Assembly (NCBI GenBank): GCA_028023455.1
Contig: JAQFVV010006271.1
Location: forward strand, 2,046,987 to 2,110,986
Length of the DNA: 64,000 nt
Source: Epiperipatus broadwayi
Lineage: Eukaryota; Onychophora; Udeonychophora; Euonychophora; Peripatidae
Direction: 5' to 3'
Positions 1 through 11,990 of the stretch are shown piece after piece (within the stretch, counting starts at the first letter, position 1; each line of letters starts with the position of its first letter). The notes beneath the pieces were generated by a model. It was not told the origin of the DNA and did not search any database. It saw nothing but the letters and a program-made list of their open reading frames with translations. Both the position numbers and the translations under genes were made by a program.

Positions 1-111
1 AATGGATGACAGAAGGCTTGTGAATAAAATCCCTATCTGGATGCCAGAAGGCTTGTGCATAAAATCCTAGGGATTTTATGCACAAGCCTTCTGGCATCCA
101 TTGATTACTCT
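1..111. repeat. Left part of a 55-kb-type fold-back repeat with a perfect 29-bp hairpin
   Basis: Three copies of a ~30-bp motif lie here. Positions 39-67 and 71-99 are exact reverse complements (29 bp each) around the 3-base centre TAG. Positions 3-32 hold a diverged direct copy. The same motif, followed by the same ATTGATTACTCT stretch, occurs at 55085-55113 (inverted) and 55738-55779. The left edge of the insertion lies outside the window, so its full form cannot be seen. Confidence 0.8.
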
Positions 112-1835
112 GGTTGGCATGGGGTGGCACTTCTGTATGGAGATAGTTTATTTGTAGTTACACAACTTATGGATATGAGTAGGAATTCAGGAAAACAGTT
201 ATATATGAGTTTTATAGATATAGAGAAGGCATATGATAGAGTAAATAGAAATAGATTATGGATAAATTTAGCAAATTTGGGAATGAATGAAGCTTTAATA
301 GATATTATTAAGAAATTATATGAAAATAATTATCATATATCAATTAGGGAATGTAGAATCAGTTAAAGTTAAAAATGGTGTAGGACTAAGGCAAGGATGC
401 CCTATGTCGTCTATTTTGTTTGTGTTGTATTTGAGTGAAATGGAAAGAGCAATAGAAAGATTAAGACGAGGGATAGAGATACCGTTAATAGGTAGTAAGG
501 GAGTATATATTTTGTCTGGTGTTTTTTTTGCGGATGATATATTTTTGTGTGCAGAAAGAAGAGAAGATATGGAAGTTATGTTGAGGACATATGCCAGAGT
601 GGGTAAAGAGATGAGGATTAAATTTAGTGAAGAAAAATCAAATATAATGATGGTTAATACTGAGGAAAGAGAAGATGTAGAATTTTTATTGGGAGATATT
701 AAGTTAAGTGTGGTGAATAGATATAGTTATTTGGGAATTATTTTAAGTAATCAGAAAAATTATTTGGATGAATGGGAGAAAAAATTGATAAATGAAGCAA
801 AGAATTGATAAAGAAATTAAGTGTTTTCATATAATAAATATGTAGTTAGAATTTTATGGAAAGGAGTTGCAGTAGCAGGGTTAACATATGATGCATTATA
901 TGTTAGTAAAGAGGTATTAAATTATTTAGAAAAAGCTCAAAGGGAAGTAGGAAGACACACATTGGATGCAGATGTATGGACAGCAAGGGAGGCAATTCAA
1001 GGAGAAATGGAATGGTCAAGTTTTCATATGAGAGATGCAAAAAGTAAAATGAAAATGTTTGGTAGATTGCAGTTTATGGATAATAAAAGAATAGCCAAAA
1101 TAGTATTTAATTGGGTTATGAGTAAAGGGCATGTAACAAGATGGGTGAGAAAGGTAATGTGGTATGTAAAAGATTTGGATAAAAAATTATATCAGTATAT
1201 TTGTATAAAAGATGTGATGATTGTGTTAAGAGGATTGTTGAGTGTTGTAGTAGTAAGGAATGAGATAAAAGAATAGATTTATTAATAAAAAAATAGGGAG
1301 TTAGAGAGATGGAGAAATAGTATGGAGAGTAAAAAGAGTTTAAATATATATAGAAATAAACAGAATATTAGGTGCAAGTTAAGATATGATAATAGTAAGG
1401 AAAGTAGTTTATTGTTTAAGGCTTGAACAGGATCTTTAGCTACAAAAGAATATACATGTAAATGGAAAAAAATGGGTGATTTATTTTGTAAATTATGTAA
1501 GGAAGGAATAGAAAATATTAGGCATTTGTTAATTGAATGTAAATGTTTGAAAAGGTACATATAATGAAGTTATGGAACAATAAATATGAAAAAAGTGATT
1601 ATACAGAAAGTGAATTATTGGTTTTTATGCTGGGTTTGGGAAAAGATAAGGGGGAATTAGATATTGAGGCTATAGAGTTGACAAAGATTATGTTGTGGAA
1701 ATAGGATGGAACAGAATGTGGAAAAACTTAGAGTGGGGAATGGAAAATTAAGTGACTAACAGGTTTATTTGGGCATAATTGCTTAGATATTTTTGACTTC
1801 GTTTAAGGACAAGCCACAATACATCACATCCTTGT
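112..1835 (+). mobile_element. 5'-truncated, frameshifted non-LTR retrotransposon (RT to C-terminal zinc knuckle)
   Basis: The plus strand encodes a reverse transcriptase broken into at least three frames. Positions 160-366 carry the RT motif A region (FIDIEKAYDRVNRNRLW). Positions 362-808 carry GLRQGCPMSSILF and the catalytic FADD of motif C, followed by a YLGIIL thumb motif. Positions 821-1276 carry the connection region (KSKMKMFGRLQFMDNKRIAK). After 1276 an uninterrupted frame is lost, but CKLCKEGIENIRHLLIEC, a C-terminal CCHC-like knuckle of LINEs, is readable at about 1490-1545. The endonuclease and ORF1 are missing. The 3' end (1797-1833) is a short CATCACATC-type repeat rather than poly(A). 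A second copy of the last ~830 bp lies at 59163-59990. Frameshifts and stops make it inactive. Clade is not certain. Confidence 0.85.
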
Positions 1836-1882
1836 TTAATAACAGTTTTGTGCTAGTTTAAGAGATGGTGATCATGTGATAT
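1836..1882. repeat. Right end of the fold-back repeat interrupted by the LINE
   Basis: The segment from AATAACAGT to GGTGATCATGTGATA matches 55825-55871, the right terminus of the fold-back element at 55 kb. With the left part at 1-111, this indicates that the LINE fragment sits inside a copy of that family. About 40 bp of the intact element is missing at the junction. Confidence 0.65.
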
Positions 1883-4800
1883 ACTTTCTTATATCATTTT
1901 CAATTCTTTTCCACACATTTTACAAAATTTGAGATATTCAATCCTTTTTAATGCATCATTTTTTTATAACTTCATATTCCTTCTTTTCTTCATAAATTCC
2001 TTAGTCTCAGTAGAAATTTTATTGGTCAATTGCTAAGTTCTAATTTAAATTCATTAGAATGTTTCTGGAGATTAGGAATATCAACTGTAAATATTATTAA
2101 TAATTTTTGTCTCTCTAGTTTTGCATTAACACATATCTTAAAGAATTGTTATTTTAAATCCTATAATTAGTTTCTGTATTTTAGTTAGCATTCTTGAATA
2201 GTGAATTTAATGGTATATGTGAGGGTGCATGCCTAAAATTAATAATTATTTTAAAAGTGCCTGTTAAAATATACTATTTAAATCTAATGCTTTAAAGTGA
2301 ATTTTTTTTAAAAGAGTCAATAATAAAGAAATATATGCTGAGATCTTACAAATTGTTTAAAATAAATATTCATAATATCTCATTAATGTAAGTTTATTTT
2401 ATTATACAATGTAAATTTTAAATCTATTTAAAAATGTATTATTTTTTTTATTTTATGACAGTAATATATTTCAGTGTTAAATAGATTAATTAAATTTGAT
2501 TTAAAAAATATAATCTTTGAATTAATTATCTAACTTTGTCTAAATAGTTGTTTCCAGAAAATTCTGGAATTAAGCTAGTTGCATTTATTTTTAGAACTTT
2601 GCAACAGATATTAGAAATGTTTTAACATTTTGTTAATTGGGAATGTATTTTGATTGTCAATCACATTAATCAAAGACAATCACATAACTTTCCTTATATG
2701 TTTGTTCCAAAACACATTCATTTTATCTACCCATCTATTTGTCTTCACATCTTATCTGTTCATACTATTCTAGTTTGAATTGCTTTTAACTGATTGTTTT
2801 AATAAGTTAGTGTGATGCATTGTTAAGGAGTAATATTTATCCAGACTATTCTCAACTGGAATCTTTCTATGCTTTAAAGGTTCAACAAGTATTGCATTAT
2901 GATAAATTCTAATGTAAATGTTTCAAGAATGAGATTAATTTTTTAAAAATCAATTTGTAATAATAGAGCATAATTTAAGATGTTAACCCTGCTTTCTAAA
3001 ACTTTGCTAATTTCACTTTCTATATTATATTTAAACCATTATATCAAATGGATAATTTCCAAGTTATATGCAAAAACTTTTCAACTATTTTACTTATTCT
3101 TCATATGAACATTATGCAACTATTATATTTAAAGCAAATTAAATATTTATCATATTTCAAGTGTGCTCTCTTCTGGGATAATTTCATTTTTATATGAAAT
3201 AAAGATTATTTAACCAGGAATTAATTTAATTGTAGGACCTACAGAAATAATAAAAGAATTTTACAAATGATATATTTTTAAAATATTATATTTATTGCCA
3301 TGAGATTCTGAATGCCAGAATGGAATATCTGCTCCTTGGAATAAAATTATATTTGAATAAGGATAAAACACAACTTTTGAATAATGGACTTATATTTAAT
3401 TAATATACCTTATTTTAAAGACTTTATTTGAAATGTAAAATGCAGTTATTTATTGGCAATAGTTCATGTCAACAGGTATATAAAATAATTTTATTGTTTT
3501 CATTAAATTTAAATAAAGAAATATATTTAAAATGTTGACTCCAAATTGTTAAATATATTAATTTTTCAAGAATTTCTTTATATAATTTATTGTTATGCTA
3601 AACCTTGTTTCCAGGTATATTAATTTAAAATTGCTCTTAATCTTATCATGTTCTATTTTAAAAACTTAAACTTCATTCCAATCATCAGTAAATTATAAAA
3701 TGGGTTTTTAAAAGAAATGCTAAGTTTATTTATATAATATACTATGTAAAATGTACAATATATGTCATGTTTGTTATTCTGTTCATTAAATTTTCAGTCA
3801 TCATGTCAGAATGGCTATATTTATTCATGTTAGTGATTTCAAGTATTTGCTTTTCTAATATTTAGTGAACTGTTGGGTATTAAGTTCATTTATAATGTTA
3901 TTTCAATATCTCAGGTCAGCAGGATGGTCAAAAACTTTTATTAAATGTATCCAATACAGTAGTGTATATATGAAGATGAAGGACTCCTTTTTTTTATGTT
4001 TGGTAATGGATATAATTAATAATTTTAAATATTTATAGCATTTTAAATGTCATGTGCTTACTTCTCTACATTTTTGATATAATTTTATGTATGATTTAAC
4101 TGGCATTTTATTACAAGTTCTTAGATTATTGCCAGAGTAATAATATTTTTAATTGCATTACATTTGTCTCTTTTTGAAGATATTTTGAATGTGTTTAAAT
4201 TCTAGAAGAATTTAGGAGCTGATGTATCTTTTTCTTGTTCAATTATTATGCCAGAATTTTATACTTAAATATATTTAGCTCTATTTACTGATTTTATGTT
4301 TTACACATCACTTAGTTGTTGTTTTAAGAGATTGTAACATTACTCTTTTTTACACATTATTATATTTTGCCAGTAAGTTTTTAAGTGATGGTAGCAGTCT
4401 CTCTCATATAGATTATTATCTTGCCAGTATATTTTATTATTCATTTTTGTGATATCAAGCAAGTAATGCTTTATTTAAATAAATATTTTTCGTCTGATAG
4501 ATTATTTTTCCTGACTAGTGACAAAGTCCTAGCTCATTTTTGTCCTATTTGAGTTCATGCAATCATTTATATTGTCTTTGCTTTCATATCCCTTAACATG
4601 GATTTTCTTTGTGATATATTTATCTGAAGCTATGCATAGTGAACTATCATGACTTTATCCTAATATTTGAAGATACTGCAGAATGTCACTCTTATCTCAG
4701 TCACACTCTTGATTTATCTGGATGATGTTATTTTGATGTGTAGGTCTTGCAGTTGTGCATAGTTTAATATTAAAATTTAAACTGCATATGTAAACATCTT

Positions 4801-4954
4801 CAGCATTCATCACCAAACAAGGATTGGTCAGCTTATATTTTACTTATACTATTGAATATTTTCATCTAGGGACTTTATAATTGTAAGATGTTAAATGCAA
4901 AAACATATTGAAAGTACCAAATACATAGAAGGTTTTGTAACCATTAAATATCAT
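1883..4954. other. A+T-rich intergenic DNA
   Basis: I see no coding region, RNA gene or clear repeat here. Open frames are short and stop-rich. There are scattered poly(A)/poly(T) runs. Confidence 0.6.
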
Positions 4955-4966
4955 TGACATTATTTA
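4955..4966. repeat. Target-site duplication, left copy (TGACATTATTTA)
   Basis: This 12-bp sequence is identical to 5369-5380, immediately outside the other end of the inverted-dimer insertion. Exact identity at both boundaries fixes the limits of the element. Confidence 0.85.
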
Positions 4967-5368
4967 ATAACTGAAACACAGGCTTAATATATACCATGTG
5001 TCTATATATGTAATATAGGGTATATAAGCACAGACTTTCACATGACCCACTACTCTCCACTCTATCTAATAACACTGATACACTCAAGCACATACATGCT
5101 GAAAAGATAAATAATCACCAATATACGTAGATTGGAGCCAGTCCATTAAAGTATAAAGATTGTCTATCTTAATATATATCTGAGCACTTGTAGTATATAT
5201 GTATGGGAGATGATAACCTGGACCAACTGATGATTGCTGGTTTAGCATGAAATGCGTATATTGGTGATTATTTATCTTTTCAGCATATATGTGCTTGAGT
5301 GTATCAGTGTTATTAGATAGAGTGGAGAGTGGTGGGTCATGTGAAAGTCTATGCTCATATACCCTATA
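4967..5368. mobile_element. Inverted-dimer insertion of the 472-bp hammerhead (retrozyme-like) repeat
   Basis: The left part (4967 to about 5127) is a minus-oriented piece of the repeat found at 62.2-63.3 kb. The right part (about 5128-5368) is a plus-oriented piece. Together they form an imperfect fold-back. The unit is flanked by an exact 12-bp direct repeat, TGACATTATTTA, at 4955-4966 and 5369-5380. The plus-oriented half holds a complete hammerhead (5213-5271). The minus half stops exactly at the palindromic stem III of its own ribozyme (TACGTA, 5123-5128), so its ribozyme core is absent. No credible protein is encoded. Confidence 0.85.
5213..5271 (+). ncRNA. Type I hammerhead ribozyme, family 2 (copy at 5.2 kb)
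   Basis: A self-cleaving RNA fold can be drawn by hand. The core CTGATGA is at 5227-5233 and GAAA at 5249-5252. Stem II is TGCT/AGCA with loop GGTTT and a U-U mismatch at its base. Stem I pairs ACCAA (5222-5226) with TTGGT (5261-5265), then a TGG bulge, then ATAACC with GATTAT (one mismatch). Stem III is only TGC/GTA with no loop, so it is expected to form between two RNA molecules or units. Predicted cleavage lies between 5260 (A17) and 5261. Compared with the 62-kb copies it has one stem Ib substitution and one G-U pair in stem III, so activity is plausible but untested. Confidence 0.82.
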
Positions 5369-5380
5369 TGACATTATTTA
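5369..5380. repeat. Target-site duplication, right copy (TGACATTATTTA)
   Basis: This is the partner of 4955-4966. Confidence 0.85.
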
Positions 5381-6692
5381 TAAAATTAGAATATATTATT
5401 TCTTCACATTTGTTTTTATTTTCTTTAGGAAAATTATTTTAATAATTTGGTAAGCGATAAATAATAAACAGTTTGATATATAGTCTCTAGAAGGTTCTTA
5501 GTATTAATAAATATTATTTTATTAACTCCTGCCTATTTGCATTTTATCATCATCTGCATTTTTCAAAAATTAAATAAAATATTTACCACACAATAATATT
5601 TATTTATTTATGCATTGAGAGCATATAAATACAAAGAAATATAATATGAAATTTACTTTATTTAAATTGCATTACTGATGTTAAGAGACCATTATAGAAA
5701 ATTATTTTATTTGATGAAAATAATTATCCATTTACTTATATAAGATCAGTTTAGTCAAATTTATTTATTCTTGATAAGGTTGGAAGATTACTTAATTTTA
5801 TTATTATCTATTTAAATAATAAGTTTTTTGGTTTTATCTTAGAAAATTAAGAGCTAACCTATTGGAGTGATATTTTGGATAGTCATAAATCCTTTTTCTA
5901 CTCATCATATCAAAAATCTCATATTAATATATTATGCTTATTTTAAATTTAAGTTTTTCATGTTTAATTTTAAACTTTATAATTATTTAATTCAATAAGA
6001 CATTACCTTAAAAGTTGGAGTATACGATATTGCTAATGTTGTTTTACTAGGATCACATTCTTGGATAGCTTTTTAAAAAATTAAAGAGAAGCAAAAAATT
6101 ATAAATTATGAGATAATTCATCATATAAAAACCCTAAGATATATTTTATTTATAAGATTATTTAAGAAAAAGTTGTTACAGTTAAGATCAAATTATTTTA
6201 ATGTGGCAAAATAAAACAAAACGTGTTAATTTGATAAAAAATGACCAGTATATTAACTCTGATAATTGTGAAAGGATAACCATAACAATTATCAGATTAG
6301 TTGGTATTTTGAAAATGTGCTGGTGAAGAAAATTTAAAAGTAACCTATCCCTTTTTGTGTCATATGCTTAAAATATTAAGAGTTATTATATTTTAAAAGT
6401 GAGAGTATGAGATTTCTCCTTTTAATTTGCTGTGTTTTTGCATTTGTCTTATTAATGCTTATTTATTATTTTATTTCTTATTATTATTAATAGGATATGT
6501 GCACCTGAGCTTCTTATGATTAGCAAATAATTATTATTATTTAATTGTATCATCCTTCAGGTTAGAATTTGGCTTGCCTAACGTGTTAACTTTCAGTCGA
6601 TTGGGGGTTTTGGTCAATCACCCTGTTTTTGGTATTGTGCATATTATTATACCCAATTTCTCTCTTCTTTTGGTTACAATATATATATATAT
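5381..6692. other. A+T-rich intergenic DNA
   Basis: There is no supported gene. The stretch contains poly(A/T) runs and short simple repeats only. Confidence 0.6.
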
Positions 6693-6790
6693 ATATCATT
6701 AAAAGACAGTCAACACTTAGATAATACAATTCTCAATAACAATTTTAAACTGTTGTCAAGACAACCTCCTTTTAACAATAAAGGTGAATT
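6693..6790. mobile_element. Truncated copy of the small MITE seen at 41.8 kb
   Basis: The sequence from CATTAAAAGACAGTCAACAC through CTGTTGTCAAGACAACC to TTAACAATAAAGG matches the left two-thirds of the 152-bp fold-back element at 41780-41931, including its terminal CATTAA...CAACACTTAGA. The right terminus is missing; a (TA)n tract takes its place. Confidence 0.65.
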
Positions 6791-6870
6791 ATATATATAT
6801 ATATATTGTAACAGATAATATATAAATTTATTATATATATATATATATTGTAACAGATAATATATAAATT
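6790..6870. repeat. (TA)n-containing tandem duplication
   Basis: A ~45-bp unit, a (TA)n run followed by TTGTAACAGATAATATATAA, occurs twice in tandem. The two copies are almost identical, so the duplication is recent or assembly-derived. Confidence 0.7.
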
Positions 6871-7469
6871 TATATTAATCAAGCTTCATTATATTGGATG
6901 ACTTAAAATTTGACAGCAAATATTATTATTATTATAAATTACTATTAAAAATTGCCTAACATTATGGTGATAAAAAATATCTCTATCCAAAGATTTTAGT
7001 CATGCCTCAGATTATGCAACACAAAATTGTCACTGATATATGTTTGCAATGCCAGAAATTAAGTAAGAGCTTATTTCTTATTATATAATATTATTAAGTT
7101 ACAGATTTGAGTAACCAAAATATAATGGATAATAATTTAAGAAAAAATCAAATCAAACATAATTCTGTATATTAATATCTAAATTTATAAGCTATCTCAA
7201 CTAATTGCTTATAATAATGTAAATCCAATTACTAAAACTTTATTATAATACTTTGCCCAAAATAAATTTATACAAATTAGAATTATTAAAGATTCATACA
7301 TAAAGAAGATGCCAATGAATCTGTAAATCAATAAATATATAATGGCAGAATACAGAAAAAAACTGTAAAACAAATTCAATTGCAAAAAAAAGGCATAAAA
7401 CAAAAGCATTTTACAATTAACAAGCATCCCATTTAAAATATCATCAAAGTACAAAAAAAGCATTACTAA
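6871..7469. other. A+T-rich intergenic DNA
   Basis: No gene or structured repeat is recognised in this stretch. Confidence 0.55.
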
Positions 7470-8079
7470 TAAATGTAAGGAATGAATTATAAATATTAAA
7501 ATTTACTATTAAAAACACATAAAAAATAAATTAATAAACCAACATGAAAATGGATTTACCTTATCTTATTGTCATGCATCCTGAAACTATATAGTAGACA
7601 AAATTTGTTGGTGTCTCCTAGTCATTCCAAATGGTTTAACTTTTGACGTCTCCCTTTATTTGAATGCTAGCAAATAAAAATAATATCTGACTAAAGGATT
7701 AAAACAAACATTTTAGAAAGGTTTAAAATCTTAAAGTAATATGAAAGTTTGCCTGAGTGAATACATATCATAATTACAGAGAAAATACTTTGTTAAATAA
7801 TTTTGATCAGTTTATATTTGATCAAAGAGAAAGGGAAATAAAAAGCTTGTTTACAGGATTGTCTTCATCACATGAGATATTTCAGACTTTTAAATGTAAA
7901 ACAGGAAAACATAATAGTTCGTCCATCAAACAAAGTTACACTGAGTTTTTTAATCACTAAATGTTGTTTATTTGTTAATTGAGATTTTTTAATATTTGAT
8001 AGTTTTATTTGTCACTAATAATAACAAACACATATTAATGTTTTTTGAAAATTTATTTTTATTTTAATATTTGCTAATT

Positions 8080-9912
8080 TAATAATTTTAATATTTCTAC
8101 TGAGATTAGAGAATTTATGAAGAAAAGAAGGAATATGAAAATATACAAAAATGATGCATTAAAAGGGATTGAATACCTCGAATTTTGTAAAATTGTGCAG
8201 AAAGGAGTTGAAATTGATATAAGAAAGTATAACTGTAAACTAGCAAGGAAAGCTGCACAAGAAAATAAAAGTCTCAAGAGTGTAAAACAACATTTTGGTG
8301 CTGGTAGAAAATTTATATCGACAATAAGAAAAAAGATGGAATTATTACTAAAAGAGAGATGACATCATGAAATGGGTAGAACACTTCTATCAAGAATTAT
8401 ATAGTAATAAAGAATAGTACCTCCTGTATCTATTATATCTTCAGAATTGTCCAAAATATTAAATGTAGAAGTGAGACGTGCAATTAAATTTATAAAGAAA
8501 GGAAAAGCTCCAGATAATGATGGAATTATAATTGATATATTAAAAGAAACAGGTGAAGAAATATATATTTTTTTAGTAAAGTTATATACCAAATATCTAA
8601 ATGATAAAGATGTACCAGATAATTGGAAGAATGCAGTATTAATATTAATAATTTAAAAAGCTGATAAAGATATTAGAAATTACAGACCTGTCAGCCTTTT
8701 ATCAGATTTATACAAAATTTTTACCAAGATAATTACAACTCGTCTACAGAGAACACTGGATTTCCATGAACCAAGAGAACAAGCTGGATTTAAAAGTGGT
8801 TTTAGTACAGAAGATCATATCCAGGTATTGAGAGAAGTTATAGAAAGAACAAATTAATATGAGTTGCCATTATGCTTTGGATTTGTAGATTATAAAAAAG
8901 CATTTGATTCTATAAACATTTCTTCAGTGATTAAAGTGTTGGATCATCAATGTATAGATCCAGGATATTGTCATATTTTGAAGAATATTTATAAAAATGC
9001 AACAGCAACAATTAGATTACATAATGATACAAGGAAAGTCAACATCGAGAATGGTATAAGACAGGGTGACTCCATACCTCCAATACTTTTTACAGTAGTG
9101 CTGCAAGAAGTATTTTGTGGATTAAAATGGGAAACTAAAGGAGTGAAAATAAACAGAGATTATTTAAATCATTTAGATTTTTACAGATGATATAGTTGAT
9201 TTTGCAAATAATGCTTTAGAGCTTTGGGAATTGTTTCAGGAGTTATCAGATGAAAGTAGGACTAAAGATAAATGTTAAAAAGACTAAAGTAAAGTTCAAT
9301 AGATTTTCTCAAAATATGAAAATTAAGATTGATTATGATAAGTTAGAAATTAGTAGCTACAAATACCTTGGTCAGATTATTAATACAGATGGAAACATAA
9401 TGGATGAAAGTAATCATAGAATTAAACTTGTTTGGAATGCTTATGGTAGAAATAACTTGATAATAAAAGGAAATATGCTTGTGTTTGAAAAGGAAGATTT
9501 TTAATAAATGTATTTTACCAGTTCTTACTTATGCATCTGAGACTTGGACACTTAACAGAAGAGCAATACAGAGACTTAAAACCACTCAAAGAAGTATGGA
9601 GACATGTATGTTAGAAGTAACAAGAAGAGATCGAAAATGCAATATATGGGTAAGAGAACAAACAGGTGTTACTGACCTCATTGAAAAAAAGACTGAAGTG
9701 GAGTTGGGCTGGACATATTGCTAGAAGAGATGATAATAGATGAACAATTGAAATCTTAAACTGGATTCCAAGAGATTGTAAAAGACCCAGAAAGAGACAT
9801 GTGAGATGGATGGATGAAATAAGAAAGTATTCAGGATAGATAAGAGAAGCTAAACATCAGAGATGAATTGAATTTGGAAAGACCTTCAGCAGTGGATAGT
9901 GGTTGATGATGA
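8080..9912 (+). mobile_element. RTE-like non-LTR retrotransposon relic with 10-bp target-site duplication
   Basis: The conceptual protein is broken by stops and frameshifts but readable. Positions 8117-8350 hold the region before the RT (YLEFCKIVQKGVEIDIRKYN, ENKSLKSVKQHF). Positions 8447-8655 hold KGKAPDNDGI. Positions 8660-8860 hold NYRPVSLLSDLYKIFTKII and EQAGFKSGFSTEDHI. Positions 8864-9190 hold FGFVDYKKAFDSI and GIRQGDSIPPILF. The FADD motif is damaged (DFYRDD, near 9175-9190). Positions 9250-9850 hold KYLGQIIN, LTYASETWTL and a remnant of the common RWMDEIRKYSG tail. The 3' end is a short GATGATGAT tail. An identical 10-bp repeat, TTTGCTAATT, flanks it at 8070-8079 and 9913-9922. The endonuclease is absent (5' truncation). 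RTE assignment rests on motif resemblance and the tail. Confidence 0.85.
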
Positions 9913-10015
9913 TTTGCTAATTGTTTAATTCTGATATGATGGCAAAATAGCTGTTCATCTATTTCACTATCTAGTTATTTGCATTTGAATTTATATATTT
10001 ATGCATCCAATAATC

Positions 10016-10413
10016 CAGGGGTCCCCAACCCTATGCCTGCGGGTACCATGGTTCCCGCAGACCATTTTACGTGTGCCCGCTGCTATCTGAACATGATAAA
10101 AAATTATTTATCTGATACAAATAAATTTACTTTTTAAAATTTCTTATAAATTATTGTATTATATTGTAATCAAATTGTAGGGCATACTATACTTTTACAG
10201 CGTAAAAATATAAACGTTAATTACATGTTAAAATTTTATTTTTGAAATAAATATTTTTTTGTACATTATGTGTATTATTAACAATATCCAACTATAAATT
10301 TACATTGAAAAAATAAATGGTGCCCGCCACCTGATTGAAAAAATAAATGGTGCCCACCACCTGGCTGGTATTATAGAATGTGCTTTTAAGTGCAAAAAGG
10401 TTGGGGACCCCTG
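10016..10413. mobile_element. Non-autonomous hAT element (398 bp)
   Basis: The termini are perfect 15-bp inverted repeats, CAGGGGTCCCCAACC at 10016-10030 and its complement at 10399-10413. The flanks are identical 8-bp target-site duplications CAATAATC (10008-10015 and 10414-10421). CAGGGG termini with 8-bp duplications are the hAT superfamily signature. The interior is non-coding. A 30-bp motif containing AATGGTGCCC is tandemly duplicated at about 10305-10364. It is inserted in the left half of the GATA-type repeat region. Confidence 0.95.
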
Positions 10414-10429
10414 CAATAATCCATTTAAC

Positions 10430-11990
10430 TGTCTAGCATCCCACTCATTCCTATTCTATTTATCTTCAAGCTATCTGTTTGGCATTCTTTATGTTTATCT
10501 ATCTAACTGAATTTATGCATTGAACCATCTATTTAACTATCTAGAAATATCTGTCTGACTACATACTTATTTACCTAAATGCCTATCATTCTGTCTGCCT
10601 TCTATATATTTATCTAAATAACTATGTTTCAATATATCTATCTAGCTATTTATTTGGTTTTCTAGTTCTCTATTTATTTATGCATCTAACCACCCATTTA
10701 ATTATCTAGAAACCAACTCATTCTGTAACCATCTATTTATCTGTCTACTAAACATGTTTGTGTATCTGTTTGTATATGTCTATTTATTTAGCCTATTTAT
10801 GTATATATGTACCTATTTTTATCTATTTAGTTATCGAATTCCATACATAGATAAAAGCACATAGACAACTAAATATAGTTAGATAAGTGAATAGATAGAT
10901 AGGTATGTCCATAAAGATAGATATCAAATAAATTAATTAATGGGTAAATGTCTAAATAGTTAACAGATGAATTGTCAGATGGATAAATGAAAAGATACAT
11001 AGAAAAGCAGATAGATAAATAAATAAACAAATAGGTATAGAAATAGATTAATTGATTGATGTATCAATAATAGATAAATAAATGGATAGACAACAAACTA
11101 ATTAATGAATAGATAGACAACTGGATTCTTTGATAGCTGGATAAATGCTTAGACTGATAAGTATATAGATAGATAGCTAAATAGATGAATACATAAATTG
11201 ATGCTTGGATAGACTGATGGATGAGTAGATAACTAGATGCTAATGTAGATAAATGGATAGGTTGATGGATGACTATAACAATACATATTTACTTAAATGG
11301 ATTGTTATATAAATAGAAATATGGGTAGATATATAGAAAGATAAATAGTTAAAAAGATAAATTGATAGGTAGAAACAGATTGGAAGGACAGTTAAGTGGA
11401 TGGGTCAGTATACAGAGATGAACAGTTGAATGAGTGGATGAATAATAAATAGGTAAGCAGATGCAGAAAAGCAAATATATGAATACATACATAAATAGAT
11501 AGATAGATATACAGAGAGACCAACAGATAGATGAGCATTTAAGTAAATAGTCAAATAGATAAGTATTGTATGGGTTGCTAAATATTTAAATAGATGGTTG
11601 GATGCAGAAATAAATAGACAGGTAGAAAATAAAATAGATAAATAGACAGCTAGAAAGATAGACAACTAGAAAGATAAACATATAAAGAGATAAAGAAATA
11701 AGAATTTAGATAGTCAGAAGGATATAGGGTGGGTTTCTAGATAGTTGTATGAATAGTTGGATGATTAAATAAATAGAGGTAGAAAGCCAAGTAGTAGATA
11801 AATATAAGGGATGCTAGATAGTTAAATGAATTGTTGGATGTATAAATTAATAAAAATATAGAAAACTAAACAAATAGATAGATAAACACATCAAGAGTCA
11901 GGAGTTATTTATAGATAGATGACTGTAGTTAGATAGAATAAATCTGGCAGGTAAATAAAAGGCAGATAACTAGATAGTTGATTAGATGAT
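10430..11990. repeat. Degenerate TCTA/TAGA tetranucleotide satellite with strand switch
   Basis: Positions 10430-10845 are rich in CTATCTAT-type repeats on the plus strand. From about 10850 to 11990 the same repeat runs as its complement (GATAGATA). Units are heavily diverged and interspersed with TTAT/ATAA variants. Open frames in this region (for example at 11405-11665 on the minus strand) are translations of the repeat and not genes. Confidence 0.88.

Noticed and set aside
5084-5374. 96-codon minus-strand frame, and similar frames at 62181-62378, 62951-63172 and 63213-63473
   Set aside because: They are translations of the non-coding ribozyme repeat and change between copies; there are no coding motifs.
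11405-11665. 86-codon frame in the GATA-type repeat
   Set aside because: The peptide is a direct translation of the tetranucleotide repeat (SIYLSIYL-type).
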